DNA from: Panax quinquefolius
Lineage: Eukaryota; Streptophyta; Magnoliopsida; Apiales; Araliaceae
NCBI GenBank assembly: GCA_020205615.1
Contig: CM035170.1
Span: forward strand, 11,524,980 to 11,588,979
Length of the DNA: 64,000 bases
Reading direction: 5' to 3'
Both the position numbers and the translations under genes were made by a program. The notes below the pieces were generated by a model. The model was given only the letters and a program-made list of their open reading frames with translations, was not told the DNA's origin and made no database searches. Numbering within the stretch: position 1 is the first letter of the stretch; every line of letters starts with the position of its first letter. This document shows, in pieces, positions 1 through 10,201 of the stretch.

Positions 1-598
1 CTGTCTATGTGGATTACCACATGCATGGTGAATGATCCTTCGTATTCATTCCTTATTAAAATGTGGAAATGATCTGTCTATGTGGATTACCGCATGGCGA
101 TTTAAAATCCATTTGCAGTTTCATATATTCTATTATACTCGATTGATTAAAGTTTTGACTTCTATACTCCATGAAATTAGTAGAATATCCTAGATATTTG
201 CGCTTCATCTAGTATCTTTTCATGGAAATATTCTACTGAGTATTCTTGAATTTTACTCTACAAAGCAGTATCATGTTGAAAATTTGGACGTAATTGATTT
301 TAGGATAAATTAACTTATAAATCTTTAAAAATTTATTCTTGAACTTGTTTTATTGAATTATTATGTCATTGTCATCATCCTCATGCTTATATTGTGATGA
401 AAGTCATCTTTGGCTTACGTGCATAGATGGACTTGGTGTGATTATGACCAGGAATTATTCGGTGTAATCAGGACCGTAATGTGATGAATGATGTGGTAAA
501 AATCCTCAGTGGCCTGTAGTGCATTGATGGACAGCTTTTGGTATGATTATGACCAGGGATTATTCGGTATAGTCATGACCATTGATGATTTAATGAAT

Positions 599-622
599 AT
601 CCTTGGCCCGTAGTGCAGGGAT
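599..622 (+). repeat. LTR hairpin with GCCCGTAGTG loop (A-type stem)
   Basis: Stem ATCCTTG (599-605), loop gcccgtagtg (606-615), stem CAGGGAT (616-622), with one G-T wobble. Related hairpins lie at 406-428 and 506-527. Equivalents with other stems but nearly the same loop occur in every LTR subfamily here, for example ATCTTTG/CAAAGAT at 9314-9337 and 9357-9380. RNA function is inferred, not shown. Confidence 0.5.
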
Positions 623-982
623 GATTCGATGATGTGGTTTATTTATTAAGCTGAGTCTCAGCGATAAAATTTGATAAAAACCTTTTAAATCATAGAAGAT
701 ACTAGATATCATTCTCTACTTGACTCTTCTAATGGATTGCTTATTCCGCTGCAGTTAAACTTGATGTTTATTGTATTTTATCAATTTAACCTTGTTAAAG
801 ACTAATGATAATTTATTCTGCATTATCTTAGTCATAATATATCTTACTGGGCTAGTTGAGCTCACCCTTTCTTTCATTGTTCTCTTTAGGAAATGAGAAT
901 ATAGCTGGGACTAGTCGGGGAACGGAGTGACGGTCCAGATGATAGCATTAGTAGTCTTCACTATTCTGTAAAATAGTGTGAT

Positions 983-988
983 AATAAA
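983..988 (+). promoter_or_regulatory. Candidate polyadenylation signal AATAAA in LTR
   Basis: AATAAA lies about 180 bp before the LTR end. It sits between two stem-loops: CACTATT/AATAGTG at 959-978 and ATATTG/CAATAT at 1015-1035. The same signal is kept in other A/D-type LTRs, for example 50760-50765. It has decayed in the B-type LTR at 7545-10013. Confidence 0.45.
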
Positions 989-1171
989 TGTAATGAGGAC
1001 TCCATTGAGAGTGGATATTGTCTAGAAGGCAATATTCTTGTTTAAATTCTCAACTTATGTTTTGTCGTATGTTACACGACAGTTGTATAATTAAGTTTGT
1101 ATTTGATTTATGTACAATGTATTTGGTGACTCAAGATGGGTGATGTATACCTATTTTGGGGGCGTCACAGT

Positions 1172-1183
1172 TGGTATCAAAGG
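1172..1183 (+). other. Primer binding site of element A (tRNA-iMet type)
   Basis: TGGTATCAAAGG lies two bases after the LTR end. It is close to TGGTATCAGAGC, the complement of the plant initiator-Met tRNA 3' end. Minus-strand DNA synthesis would start here. The differences at the last positions probably reflect decay. Confidence 0.7.
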
Positions 1184-1356
1184 TTAGGGATATGATCCTT
1201 GGCTAAAATGTGAGACAAGAACTAGGAGGGGAGAGACGGGGAATTCCTTCGCTAGTATGCCCTACCTAAGTTTATTTGGTATTTAATTGGTCGGTCAGAG
1301 TATAGGGATAATATGTGATATGTTAATTAACCCTTCTTTTGTGGCAGTATTTAAAA

Positions 1357-2480
1357 ATGGCATCCGAAAATGTTGAGATAAGTAATGAAGCACATAAGAC
1401 CGTTGACTCACCAACGATCAATACCCAGGGTAATGTGCAACAGGAAGACAATAATCCTCAAATAAAAAATAACACCAATGAAATGGTGAACGATGGGATG
1501 GTCAAAGGCTTTATGAAATTCATGCAACATCAGGAGAGTGCGGCTCCTGTCCAAAAATGCAGTAAAAACACCGACAACTCTCGACAATCCATACCTAAGC
1601 GCTTTAAGGAGCTGGGACCACCGAGTTTTTGGAGAGCAAAACCACTTAAGGCGAGACGTGGATAAAGTAGATTAACAAGATATTTGATGTCTTGGGATGC
1701 TCCGAGGAGCAAAGGTTCCCTTGCCACCTTCATGTTGTGTGCGCAGGGCGAGTTCTTCGTGGGAATCAGTAAAGCGTACTCAACTCGCCTTGTGACTTGA
1801 AGATGTCTTGGGAGAAGTTCCAAGAGTCGCTTCAACGACAAGTACTTTCCTGAAAGTATTCGTCACATAAAGGAGGTAGAGTTCATCAAGCTTGAGCAAA
1901 ACAATATGATCATGGCGCAGTACGAAGCTAAGTTTGCCGAGTTGTCTTGGTTTGCGTCCCACTTGGTTGATACTAAGAAGAGAATGACGCGGATGTTTCT
2001 AAGAGGTTTGAAACCCGAGATACGTCAATACCTTATCTCTCATAAACTATGTTTGTATTCAGATGTTGTGAATAGGGCTCAGTTATTGGAGTGCGATAAT
2101 GAGTCAACCAAACCAAGAGAGAGCAGCCGACAAGTCGATAATACCAGTGGTAGCAGTCATCGAAGCGGTGACAACAAGCTTGGAGGGAATCAATATGCCA
2201 GAAATGATAATCACTTCGGTGGTAATCATGGCCATGACAATAAGAGTGGACATTTCAAGAAGAGGAGATTCAACAAGGATGGAAAGACGTCAGCACCATC
2301 GCACTTGTTGTTAAGGAAGGAGAACGACCGCCGGTAGTATGTTACAAATGATGAGGGGAAGGACACATAAGTCCAAACTGCACGATGCAGTCCAAAGCAT
2401 GTTATAATTATGGAAAAGAAGGTCACCTAGCCCGATTTTGTCACGCACCAAAGTCAAGTCCAGCTGGGATGGAGGCGTCA
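1357..2480 (+). pseudogene. gag: gag remnant of element A
   Basis: Start chosen at ATG 1357, the N-terminus shared with the copies at 51133 and 53887 (MASENVEIS here). Readable blocks are 1357-1665, with the start of the conserved retrotransposon gag domain (KELGPP), and 1906-2337, with MAQYEAKFAEL and later LKPEIRQYLISHK. The zinc-knuckle region at 2338-2450 keeps the spacing of two CCHC fingers, but the second Cys of each is lost: one to a stop, one to Tyr. There are at least two frameshifts between the blocks. Gag normally forms the virus-like particle and binds the RNA genome; this copy could not. Length is close to a complete gag of about 370 codons. Confidence 0.85.
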
Positions 2481-2563
2481 AAGGGTGTTCCAGATAAGAC
2501 AAACCCGTAGTTCAAGGGAGAGCATTTGTCGTAACCTCCCAAAAAGCGAGGAATCCAAACGAG

Positions 2564-5180
2564 GTGATCACGGGTAAGCTAATCATAAACTCTAACGAAG
2601 TTTATACTTTATTTGATACCGGTTCTACCCATTCCTTTATTTCTCCTACTTGCGCTCAACGTTTAAATTTGATTCCGGAGAAATTAGACTTTAACTTATC
2701 TGTTGAAACTTCGTTGGGAGAAACATTAATTACATCCACGATTTATAAGTCTTGTTTAATTCAAATCGGTAACCGCACGTTACCTGTCGATCTTATTTCT
2801 TTGAAAATACTTGCATTTGATGTGATTTTAGGGATTGATTAGTTAACTACTCATCATGCTAAAATCGATTGTTTTCGTATGGTTGTTAGCTTTTATATTC
2901 CTAACCAACTTATTATACGAATTCAAGCAACCAAACCACTAAAATCATTCACTGTCATATCAAGCCATAAAGCTATTAGTTTATTGAAAAACGGATGTCA
3001 AGCTTTCTTAGCCCATGTCATGGATTTAAATAAAAATACGTCAGATTTGAATGATATTTCTATTATTAATAAATTTCCTGACGTATTCCCTGAAGAACAT
3101 CTTGGCCTACCCCCAGAGCGTGAAATTGAATTTTGTATCGACCTTGAATCCGGTACAAAACCCATTTCCAAAGCCCCATATCGAATGGCTCTTATTGAAC
3201 TTCAGGAGTTAAAAACCCAACTACAGGAATTGTTAGACATCGGTTTCATTCATCCTAGTACGTCTCCTTGGGGTGCGCATGTTCTATTTGTGAAGAAGAA
3301 AGATGGAAGTATGTGACTTTGTATTGATTATCGAGAGTTGAATCATGTCACCATCAAAAATAGGTACCCATTACCTCGTATTGATGACCTATTTGACCAG
3401 TTGCAAGGTGCCAAATTCTTTTCAAAGATCAATCTTCGTACTGGATATCATCAGTTGAAGATTAAAACTGATGACATTCAAAGATCGCTTCGTAACTTCG
3501 ATGCGGGCATTATGAATTCCTAGTCATGTCTTTTGGATTAACTAATGCTCCTGCTGCCTTCATGGACATGATGAACCGAGTATTCGAGGAATATTTAGAT
3601 CACTTTGTGGTAGTCTTTATAGATGACATCCTCATATACTCCAAAACCCGTGAAGACCATGAGCAACACTTGAGGTTGATACTTCAAAAGCTTCCTGAAA
3701 ACAAGCTATATGCCAAGTTAAAGAAATGCGAGTTCTGGCTTGAGGAAGTTTCATTCCTTGGGCACGTGATATCAAATCATGGAATATCTGTTGACCCGGC
3801 AACGATTGAAGCAATTCAAAGCTGGGAGCAACCTAAGTCAGTGACCGAAGTACGTAGCTTTCTCGGATTAGCTGGATATTATCGAAGATTCGTAGAAGGG
3901 TTTTCTCGAATCGTTACTCTATTAACTCAGCTGACTAGAAAAGATACAAACTTCGGTTGGAGCGAGGAATCTGAGAAGAGTTTTTAAGAACTCAAGAGAA
4001 GACTTATTTCAGCACCTATTCTGATAATACCATCTGGCTCAGAGGGATTTGTCATCTACAGTGATGCTTTAGGCAAAGGGTTAGGATGTGTTCTGATGCA
4101 ACATGAGAAAGTCATAGCCTATGCCTCACGACAACTCAAAGAATATGAGAGGAATTATCCTACTCATGATCTAGAGTTGGCCGCCGTCGTTTTTGCGCTT
4201 AAGATTTGGAGGCATTACCTGTATGGAGAGAAGGTGGAGATCTATACGGATCATAAAAGCCTCAAATATTTCTTCACTCAAAAGGAACTCAATATGCAAC
4301 AACGACAATGGCTTTAGTTGTTGAAAGATTATGATCATACCATCCAATACCATCCTAAAAAAGCGAACATAGTAGCTGACGCATTGAGTAGAAGATCAAG
4401 TGCGGGCACAAGTGCAATATTGCCAACACAAGTGTATGACTTTGTGTTCCTAACGACCCTGATTTAAAGTATAAAATCATGATGGAGGCGCACAACACAC
4501 CATTTGCAATCCATCCTGGGAGTACCAAAATGTATCGTGATCTTCGACATACATTTTGGTGGAGCAATATGAAGAGAGAGATAGCGGGATTTATCTCAAG
4601 GTGTATAACTTGTCAACGAGTCAAGGTGGAGCATCAAGTGCCAAAAGGTCCATTGCAACCACTTAAAATTCTAGAATGGATGTGGGAGCACATTACCATG
4701 GATTTCGTTACTGGTCTTCCCAAGGTTTCTCAAGGCATAGATGCGATTTGGGTCATTGTTGATAGATTGACCAAATCTGCACATTTCTTACCGATACGAT
4801 AAACTTATACACTTGAACGTCTTGTTAGTATGTATACAAACGAGATTGTAAGATTGCATGGTATGCCAGTATCCATAGTTTCTAATCGAGACCCAAGATT
4901 TACTTCAAGATTTTGGGTTAGTTTACAAAAGACTATGGGCACGAATTTCTGATTTAGTTTGGAATATCATCCTCAAACGGATGGGCAATAAGAAAGGACT
5001 ATTCAAACTCTTGAAGATTTATTAAGACTCTGTGTCCTTCACTTCAAAGGAAGTTGGGACAAGTTCTTACCATTGGTGGAGTTTTCCTACAACAACAGTT
5101 ATCAAGCAAGTATTGGCATGGCTCCATTTGAGGCGTTGTATGGAAGAAAGTGTCGTTCTCCAGTATGCTGAGATAAGGTG
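2564..5180 (+). pseudogene. pol: pol remnant of element A (PR-RT-RNase H-integrase), truncated
   Basis: The protease block (2564-2842) keeps the aspartic motif DTGSTHSFIS. RT blocks are 2879-3316, 3338-3523 and 3526-3987, with [34 protein letters not shown] and the catalytic FIDD. RNase H (3988-4317) keeps [15 protein letters not shown] and YTDHKSL. An internal deletion near 4432 removes the linker to integrase. Integrase (4479-5180) keeps the CxxC half of its zinc finger (CITC) and TMDFV, but the second catalytic Asp appears as Asn (SNRDPRF). Several stops look like C-to-T changes: TGG to TAG at 2840, CGA to TGA at 3314, CAA to TAA at 3985. The frame ends at the LTR junction at 5180, so the integrase C-terminus and chromodomain are missing. 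Confidence 0.88.
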
Positions 5181-6045
5181 TGTAAGACCCCAACATTTAT
5201 GAATAAAGATTAAATTCTCTCAAAATATATTTTTGAATATTATGGTGTGGATATGATATAATGTTATAGTTGTGGGTATTATTTACAAATTTTGCAAAGT
5301 AAGCAAGTGTTTATATAATATTCGATTGGTCGGGAAATATTCGTTTTAACAGGGAATATTCGTACAACGGCACAATCATTGGTGGACCAAACAATGGAAG
5401 TATTGTCGTAGTTAGAAAACGACAGAATTATAATTTTATAAAAATAACGGCGCAAGTGTTACCGTTAAACCTGTTGAACTACCCAGTAGTAAAAGTAAAA
5501 GCGATGTCTGGCGTGGTTGCATAGTAGCACACGATTGATTATTGATGCTTACGTGAGAAGTCACTCAGTTATACTCAATTATTGCTATAGTAATTGCTGC
5601 ATCATATCTCTCATATTATTGATTCGATTATTGTCATAGTATCATCTGCATTATATGATATATTATTAAATCAATAATTGAGAGGATAAAGTTATTCATA
5701 TTATTAAATTGCAATATTTATAATGTCTAAAAGTTCTGTCAAGGAGAGGTTTGGTCACCTAATTGCGCGCCAATAAGGAGAAATCCTTATCGGAAAGCCC
5801 CCTCTTTCCTTGGAACGACCTGGTTGTTAAATATTGTGTGTTATAATATTAATGATGAATAAGTTCGTGTTGATTAAAGATGAATTTGATAGTTCCATTG
5901 TGTTGAGATTATTAGTGTTAGTGGAAATCGACATCTATTCCGATGATAATTGATGTGTTGGGGTTATATTGATAAATCAGGTAATTTATCGGATAAATGA
6001 GCAATTAATTGCTACTAATTCACATGCTTATAAAACTATTTGTTC

Positions 6046-6290
6046 ACACGTATGTACTATTGAATCACATTCATGTACTATTAGGGGAGTGGGTGCAAGA
6101 TTGATAATACTTGCATGATTAAGTTAAAAATGGAGGTATAGATGGAGGTACTATAGTGTAATTCATATTTTTCACGTGATTATACTATTGATTCACATGA
6201 TTGAACTATTGATTCACATTATTTACTATTAGGGGATGTGGTACAAGTTTGATAATACTTGCAGGACTAAATTAAAAATGAAAGAAAAGT
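6046..6290 (+). repeat. Diverged tandem pair in the LTR promoter region
   Basis: Two copies of a unit containing 'tactattagggg', then 'gtgcaag', 'ttgataatacttgca', and a purine-rich tail, directly upstream of the TATA position. The D1 LTR has the same pair at about 48955-49200, and the minus-strand LTR at about 63480-63760. The position fits a duplicated U3 control region. Confidence 0.5.
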
Positions 6291-6524
6291 TGGAGGTATT
6301 GTACTGTAATATTTCGAGCCCCAAAACGTGCAATTATCGAAACTATATTTTTCTAAAAATAGAAGCTCATTCTTCCTTCATTTCTCACCAATTCACTAAA
6401 GCTATAGAGCATTTATTATAGAGAGAAATTATAGAGAGAAAGAAGAAGAGAAGTCTGCTACCTCTCATTCGATATCCACTTTTATTCTAAGGTAAGGGGT
6501 ATTATTTCTTTCGTATTCATGAAG

Positions 6525-6870
6525 AGAGCTATTGTTATTCCATTCCTTATTATTACATTGGAATAACTCAGATGTCTGCGGGTACCGCATACATGGTGAA
6601 ATTCTTCAGTTATTCCATTCTTTATTATTATGTTGGAATAACCTGTATATGCAAAGTACCGCATACATTGTGAAATTCTTCTATTATTCCATTCTTTATT
6701 ATTCTGTCGAATATCCTGTCTGTGCGTTTACGCATGACCTGGTTCCATTATTTATTATTCTGGTGGAATAACCTGTCTGTGCGATCTATCGCATGCATGG
6801 TGAATTCTTTTGTTATTCCATTCTTTATTATTATGTTGGAATAACCTGTCTATGTGGATTACCACATGCA
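6525..6870 (+). repeat. ~80-bp tandem array in LTR, each unit with a short dyad
   Basis: About four to five units, each with 'ttattccattctttattatt', 'ggaataacctg' and a dyad such as atgcgg..ccgcat or atgcgtttacgcat, then 'atggtgaattctt'. The array lies downstream of the putative splice donor at 6492. Equivalent arrays are at 34490-34915, 41440-41650, 43430-43700, 49440-49800 and, on the minus strand, about 62810-63260. Confidence 0.7.
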
Positions 6871-8743
6871 TGGTGAATGATCCTTCGTATTCATTCCTTA
6901 TTAAATTGTGGAAATGATCTGTCTATGTGGATTACCGTATGGCGGGCGAAAATCCATTTGCAGTTTCATATATTCTATAATACTCAGTTGATTAAAGTTT
7001 TGACTTCTATACTCCATGAAATTAGTAGAATGTCCTGGATATTTGTGCTTCATCCAATATCTTTTCATGGAAATATTCTTCTGAGCATTCTTGAATTTTA
7101 CTCTACAAAGCAGTATCATGTTGACATTTTGGACGTAATTGATTTCAGGATAAATTAACTTATAAATCTTTAAAAATTTATTCTTGAACTTGTTTTATTG
7201 AATTATTATGTCATTGTCATCATCCTCATGCTTATATTGTGATGAAAGTCATCTTTGGCTTACGTGCATAGATGGACTTGGTATGATTATGACCATGGAT
7301 CATTTGGTATAATCATGACCTGTAATGTTATAAATGATGTGGTAAAGGTCCTCAGTGGCCTGTAATGTATTGATGGACAGTTTTTTTGGTATAATTATGA
7401 CCAGGGATTATTCGGTATAGTAATGACCATTAATGATTTAATGAATCTCCTTGGCCCGTAGTGCAGGGATGATTAGATGATGTGGTTTAATTATGAAACT
7501 GAATCTCAACGATAAAAATTTATGAAAACATTTTAAATCATAGATGTAAGACCCCAACTTATTATAAATAAAATCGAATTTCCTGTAATTATATTTGTGA
7601 ATAATAAGGTATTAATTTGATATAATTCTCTAGTTATGGGTGAAATGTGCAAATTTTGCAAAATATGCAAGTGGTTATAAAATAATCATTGTGTCGGGGA
7701 ATATTCGTTTGATCGTGGAATATTCTTGTAATCGGGGAATATTCGTAAGAAGGCGCAGTCATTTGTGGGCCCCATAACAGAATAACTGTCGGATGAAGAA
7801 AATGACAAGTTTGAGTTTTTATAAATAACTGCGTAGTTATTCACAGTTAACAACTTTGTTAGAATACCCGGTGGTTAAAATACGATGTCTGGCGTGGATG
7901 CGCGATATTGATGAATTATTGATCCTTACGTAAGAAGGCACTACTCAATAATTGTTCACAGATTTCATCTGCTTCAATATTTTATTTTATTGATTCAATA
8001 ATTAACTGCGTTGATATTTTATATTATTGTTGTTTCAATAATTATCATCAACACAATATTTTCCATTATCGGATCAATAATTCATATTATTTGAATAATA
8101 TTATTAGATAGCATTATTGGCAATGTCTAGAAAGTTACATCGAGGAGAGGTTTGGTCACCTAATTGCGTGCGCCAATAAGGAGAAATTCTTATTGGAAAG
8201 CCCTTCTTTCTGAGGAACGGCTGGTTGTCATAAATGTGATTACGTAATATTATTTATGAATAATTAATTATTGATTCATATGATAAGGAAATATTTATTT
8301 TATGTGGATATAAATGTTGGATATATTTATTGTGGTTAAAAATGAAGGAGTTAATGTTGAGGTGTTTTATCAGTATTTTTGTCGAAATGAAGGTATTAAA
8401 AATTAAACCAGTGTTTTTGAGATATATTTCGTGAGTTATAATTTTTAATCCGACCGTTGGATCGTTGTAATTTTTGGATATGTTATACATATATAAGTTG
8501 AGTATATGTCCACAAATTTTGAACCGTTAAAATGAACGTATGATTTGTTATGAATTTTAAGAGGTGACTGGTTCAGAAATTGTTGAAGTATCCGAATTTA
8601 GCATTTTGGTGGAAAATTCTAGAATTGAGTGGGCCCCACTTGTGGTTGGTGAAGAAATGTGCTGAATTTTATTTCAAATGTTGTGGGTGGGAATAGTAGC
8701 AGGTAAAACCATCAGGTTGCAGGTCAAGTCTGCTAACATTTTC

Positions 8744-8750
8744 CTATAAA
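8744..8750 (+). promoter_or_regulatory. TATA box of B 5' LTR
   Basis: CTATAAA follows 'cattttc' and is aligned with CTATAAATAG in the other LTRs (16028, 18204, 30901, 34311, 41248, 49261). It probably positions the start of R about 30 bp downstream, ahead of the CT-rich tract 'ctctctttctctctct' at about 8795-8812. Confidence 0.65.
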
Positions 8751-8926
8751 TTGAAGGCTAAATTAAATTAAAAATCACACCTGAAACATAAGCTTTCTCT
8801 CTTTCTCTCTCTAGATTGTTGAGTGTATTTTGTGAGTATTTAGATACTTTGTGAGTTTCTATTCATCAGTGCAAGTTTCCTTCAGCCTTATACCGATATT
8901 CCTATCAGAAGTACTGATATTTTGAG

Positions 8927-9733
8927 GTAAGGGATATTATCTTCTTCTTAAAAGATATTTTCTCCAATATCATTATGCCGAAATATTGGTATGAACTTTT
9001 TATCAAATTTGGAACTTTTTGTGTCGGGGTTACTATTCACGTATACGACACTATTCACGTATACGGCACTATTCACCAAAAAATGAAATTTTCTTCTTTT
9101 TGTCCAAGTTGTCTATTATGGTTACTATCTTTGATTGTATTCATGTTTTGATCATTATTTTTGAATTCTGCTTTAAAATTGGTTATTTCAGAATATTAGA
9201 ACTTGGATAAACTATAATACGAATCCTTAATATTTGATCTGTTATCTCACTGGATTCATTTTCTTTAAAATATTTTTCATCATCCTCAGTCCTAAATGAT
9301 TATACAAATGAATATCTTTGGCCTGTAGTGCAAAGATGAATGATTACCTAATGAATATCTTTGGCCCGTAGTGCAAAGATGAACAGGTGTTGAGATGAAC
9401 ATGACCAACTGGTGATACAAATGAATATCTTTAGCCTGTAGTACAAAGATGAATATTTGATTCAAGATGTATATTGATTGATGTTACAGGGATAAAATAT
9501 TGATGATGGACTTTTAAATCTTAGAAGATAGTAGAATTCTTTCTCTACTTGACTCTTCTAAAGGATTGCTGTTTTCCGCTGCAGTTGTTGATCTAAAACT
9601 TGTTGTCTATTATATTTTATCAGATTTTTCTCTGTTGAAGACTAACGATAATTGTTGTATATTATCTTAGTCATAATATTCTTTACTAGGCTAGTTGAGC
9701 TCACCCTTTTCCTTTTTGTTCCATTTTTCTCAG
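8927..9733 (+). other. Putative intron within the LTR leader (element B 5' LTR)
   Basis: The 5' splice site is GAG|GTAAGGGAT at 8926/8927 and the 3' splice site is a run of pyrimidines then TCTCAG|GAGG at 9733, giving 807 bp. A CTCAC at about 9701-9705 suits a branch site. The pair is conserved at matching positions in the other LTRs. Splicing itself is inferred; no transcript data are available. Confidence 0.45.
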
Positions 9734-10015
9734 GAGGTGAGAACATAGCAGGAACTAGTCGGGGTACGGAGTGATGATTCTAGAAAGATGTTTTAGCAGT
9801 CCTCACTATTTCTGTAAAATAATGTTTGAATAATTGGAACGAGGACTTATTTGAGTGTGAATATTTTCTAGAAGACAATATTTGTATTTAAACTCACAGT
9901 ATGTGTTGTCGTATTTTGCACGACAATTGTATTATTGAAGTTGTAGTTTGCTTTCTGTACCACGTATTTGGCGACTCAGAATAGGTGTTGTATACCTATT
10001 TTGGGGCGTCATGAT

Positions 10016-10027
10016 TAGTATCAAAGC
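10016..10027 (+). other. Primer binding site of element B
   Basis: TAGTATCAAAGC follows the LTR end by two bases. It aligns with the tRNA-iMet complement TGGTATCAGAGC with two differences. Confidence 0.7.
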
Positions 10028-10201
10028 TTAGGGATATGGTCTCTGGCGGAGATCGGGGAATAGAACTAGGAGGGGAGAGATGAGTAAATCCTTCGCTAGT
10101 GTGTCTTATCTAAGCTTATTTGTTGGTCAGTCATAATATAGGGATATTATGTGATATGTTAATTTGTTTAATTAACCCTTGTTTTATGGCAATATTTAAG
10201 A

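Larger units (their letters stand above)
1..1169 (+). repeat. 5' LTR of element A, 3' portion only
   Basis: The window opens inside an LTR. The segment matches the 3' parts of the LTRs ending at 38109, 42472, 44848, 50945 and 58475. It carries hairpin repeats (406-428, 506-527, 599-622), a polypyrimidine-AG (to 889), an AATAAA (983-988), three stem-loops and the terminal GGGGGCGTCACA. The LTR ends at 1169 because a tRNA-Met-like PBS follows after two bases. Confidence 0.88.
5181..7544 (+). repeat. 3' LTR of element A, first part
   Basis: Begins TGTAAGACCCCAACATTTAT and matches the LTR at 48079 in order: the AT-rich head, the 'gaggtttggtcacctaattgcg' block near 5750, the tandem pair near 6050-6290, a degenerate TATA (CTAAAAATAG, 6353-6362), the splice-donor-like AAGGTAAGGGG (intron would start at 6492) and the 80-bp array. 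It is broken at 7544 by element B, which duplicated ATAGA (7540-7544). It resumes at 32711. Confidence 0.88.
7545..10013 (+). repeat. 5' LTR of element B
   Basis: 2,469 bp, from TGTAAGACCCC to GGGGCGTCATG; the terminal CA has changed to TG. Contents in order: AT-rich U3, TATA at 8744-8750, putative splice donor at 8926/8927, two 'cactattcacgtatacg' repeats near 9038-9075, GCCYGTAGTG hairpins at 9314-9337 and 9357-9380, polypyrimidine-CAG at 9733 and a TTGTCGT/ACGACAA stem-loop at 9906-9926. Confidence 0.92.

Noticed and set aside
370..630. CRISPR-like regularly spaced repeats
   Set aside because: The repeated blocks are LTR hairpin units with similar, non-unique spacers in a plant retrotransposon.
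1339..1356. Upstream extension of gag (Trp-Gln-Tyr-Leu-Lys) before ATG 1357
   Set aside because: It begins at a TTG, and the preceding 'ttttgtggcag' looks like leader or splice acceptor. The ATG at 1357 is the start shared by all copies.
8254..8490. Minus-strand frame in B 5' LTR (MYNISKNYNDP..) and its twin at 15479-15781
   Set aside because: The repeated frame is just the two LTR copies of one element in AT-rich U3. No known domain; no upstream promoter on that strand.
9019..9210. Plus-strand frame in LTR with repeated RIRHYS (also 16303-16554)
   Set aside because: The apparent peptide repeat comes from the 'cactattcacgtatacg' DNA repeat within the putative intron. Not a protein gene.
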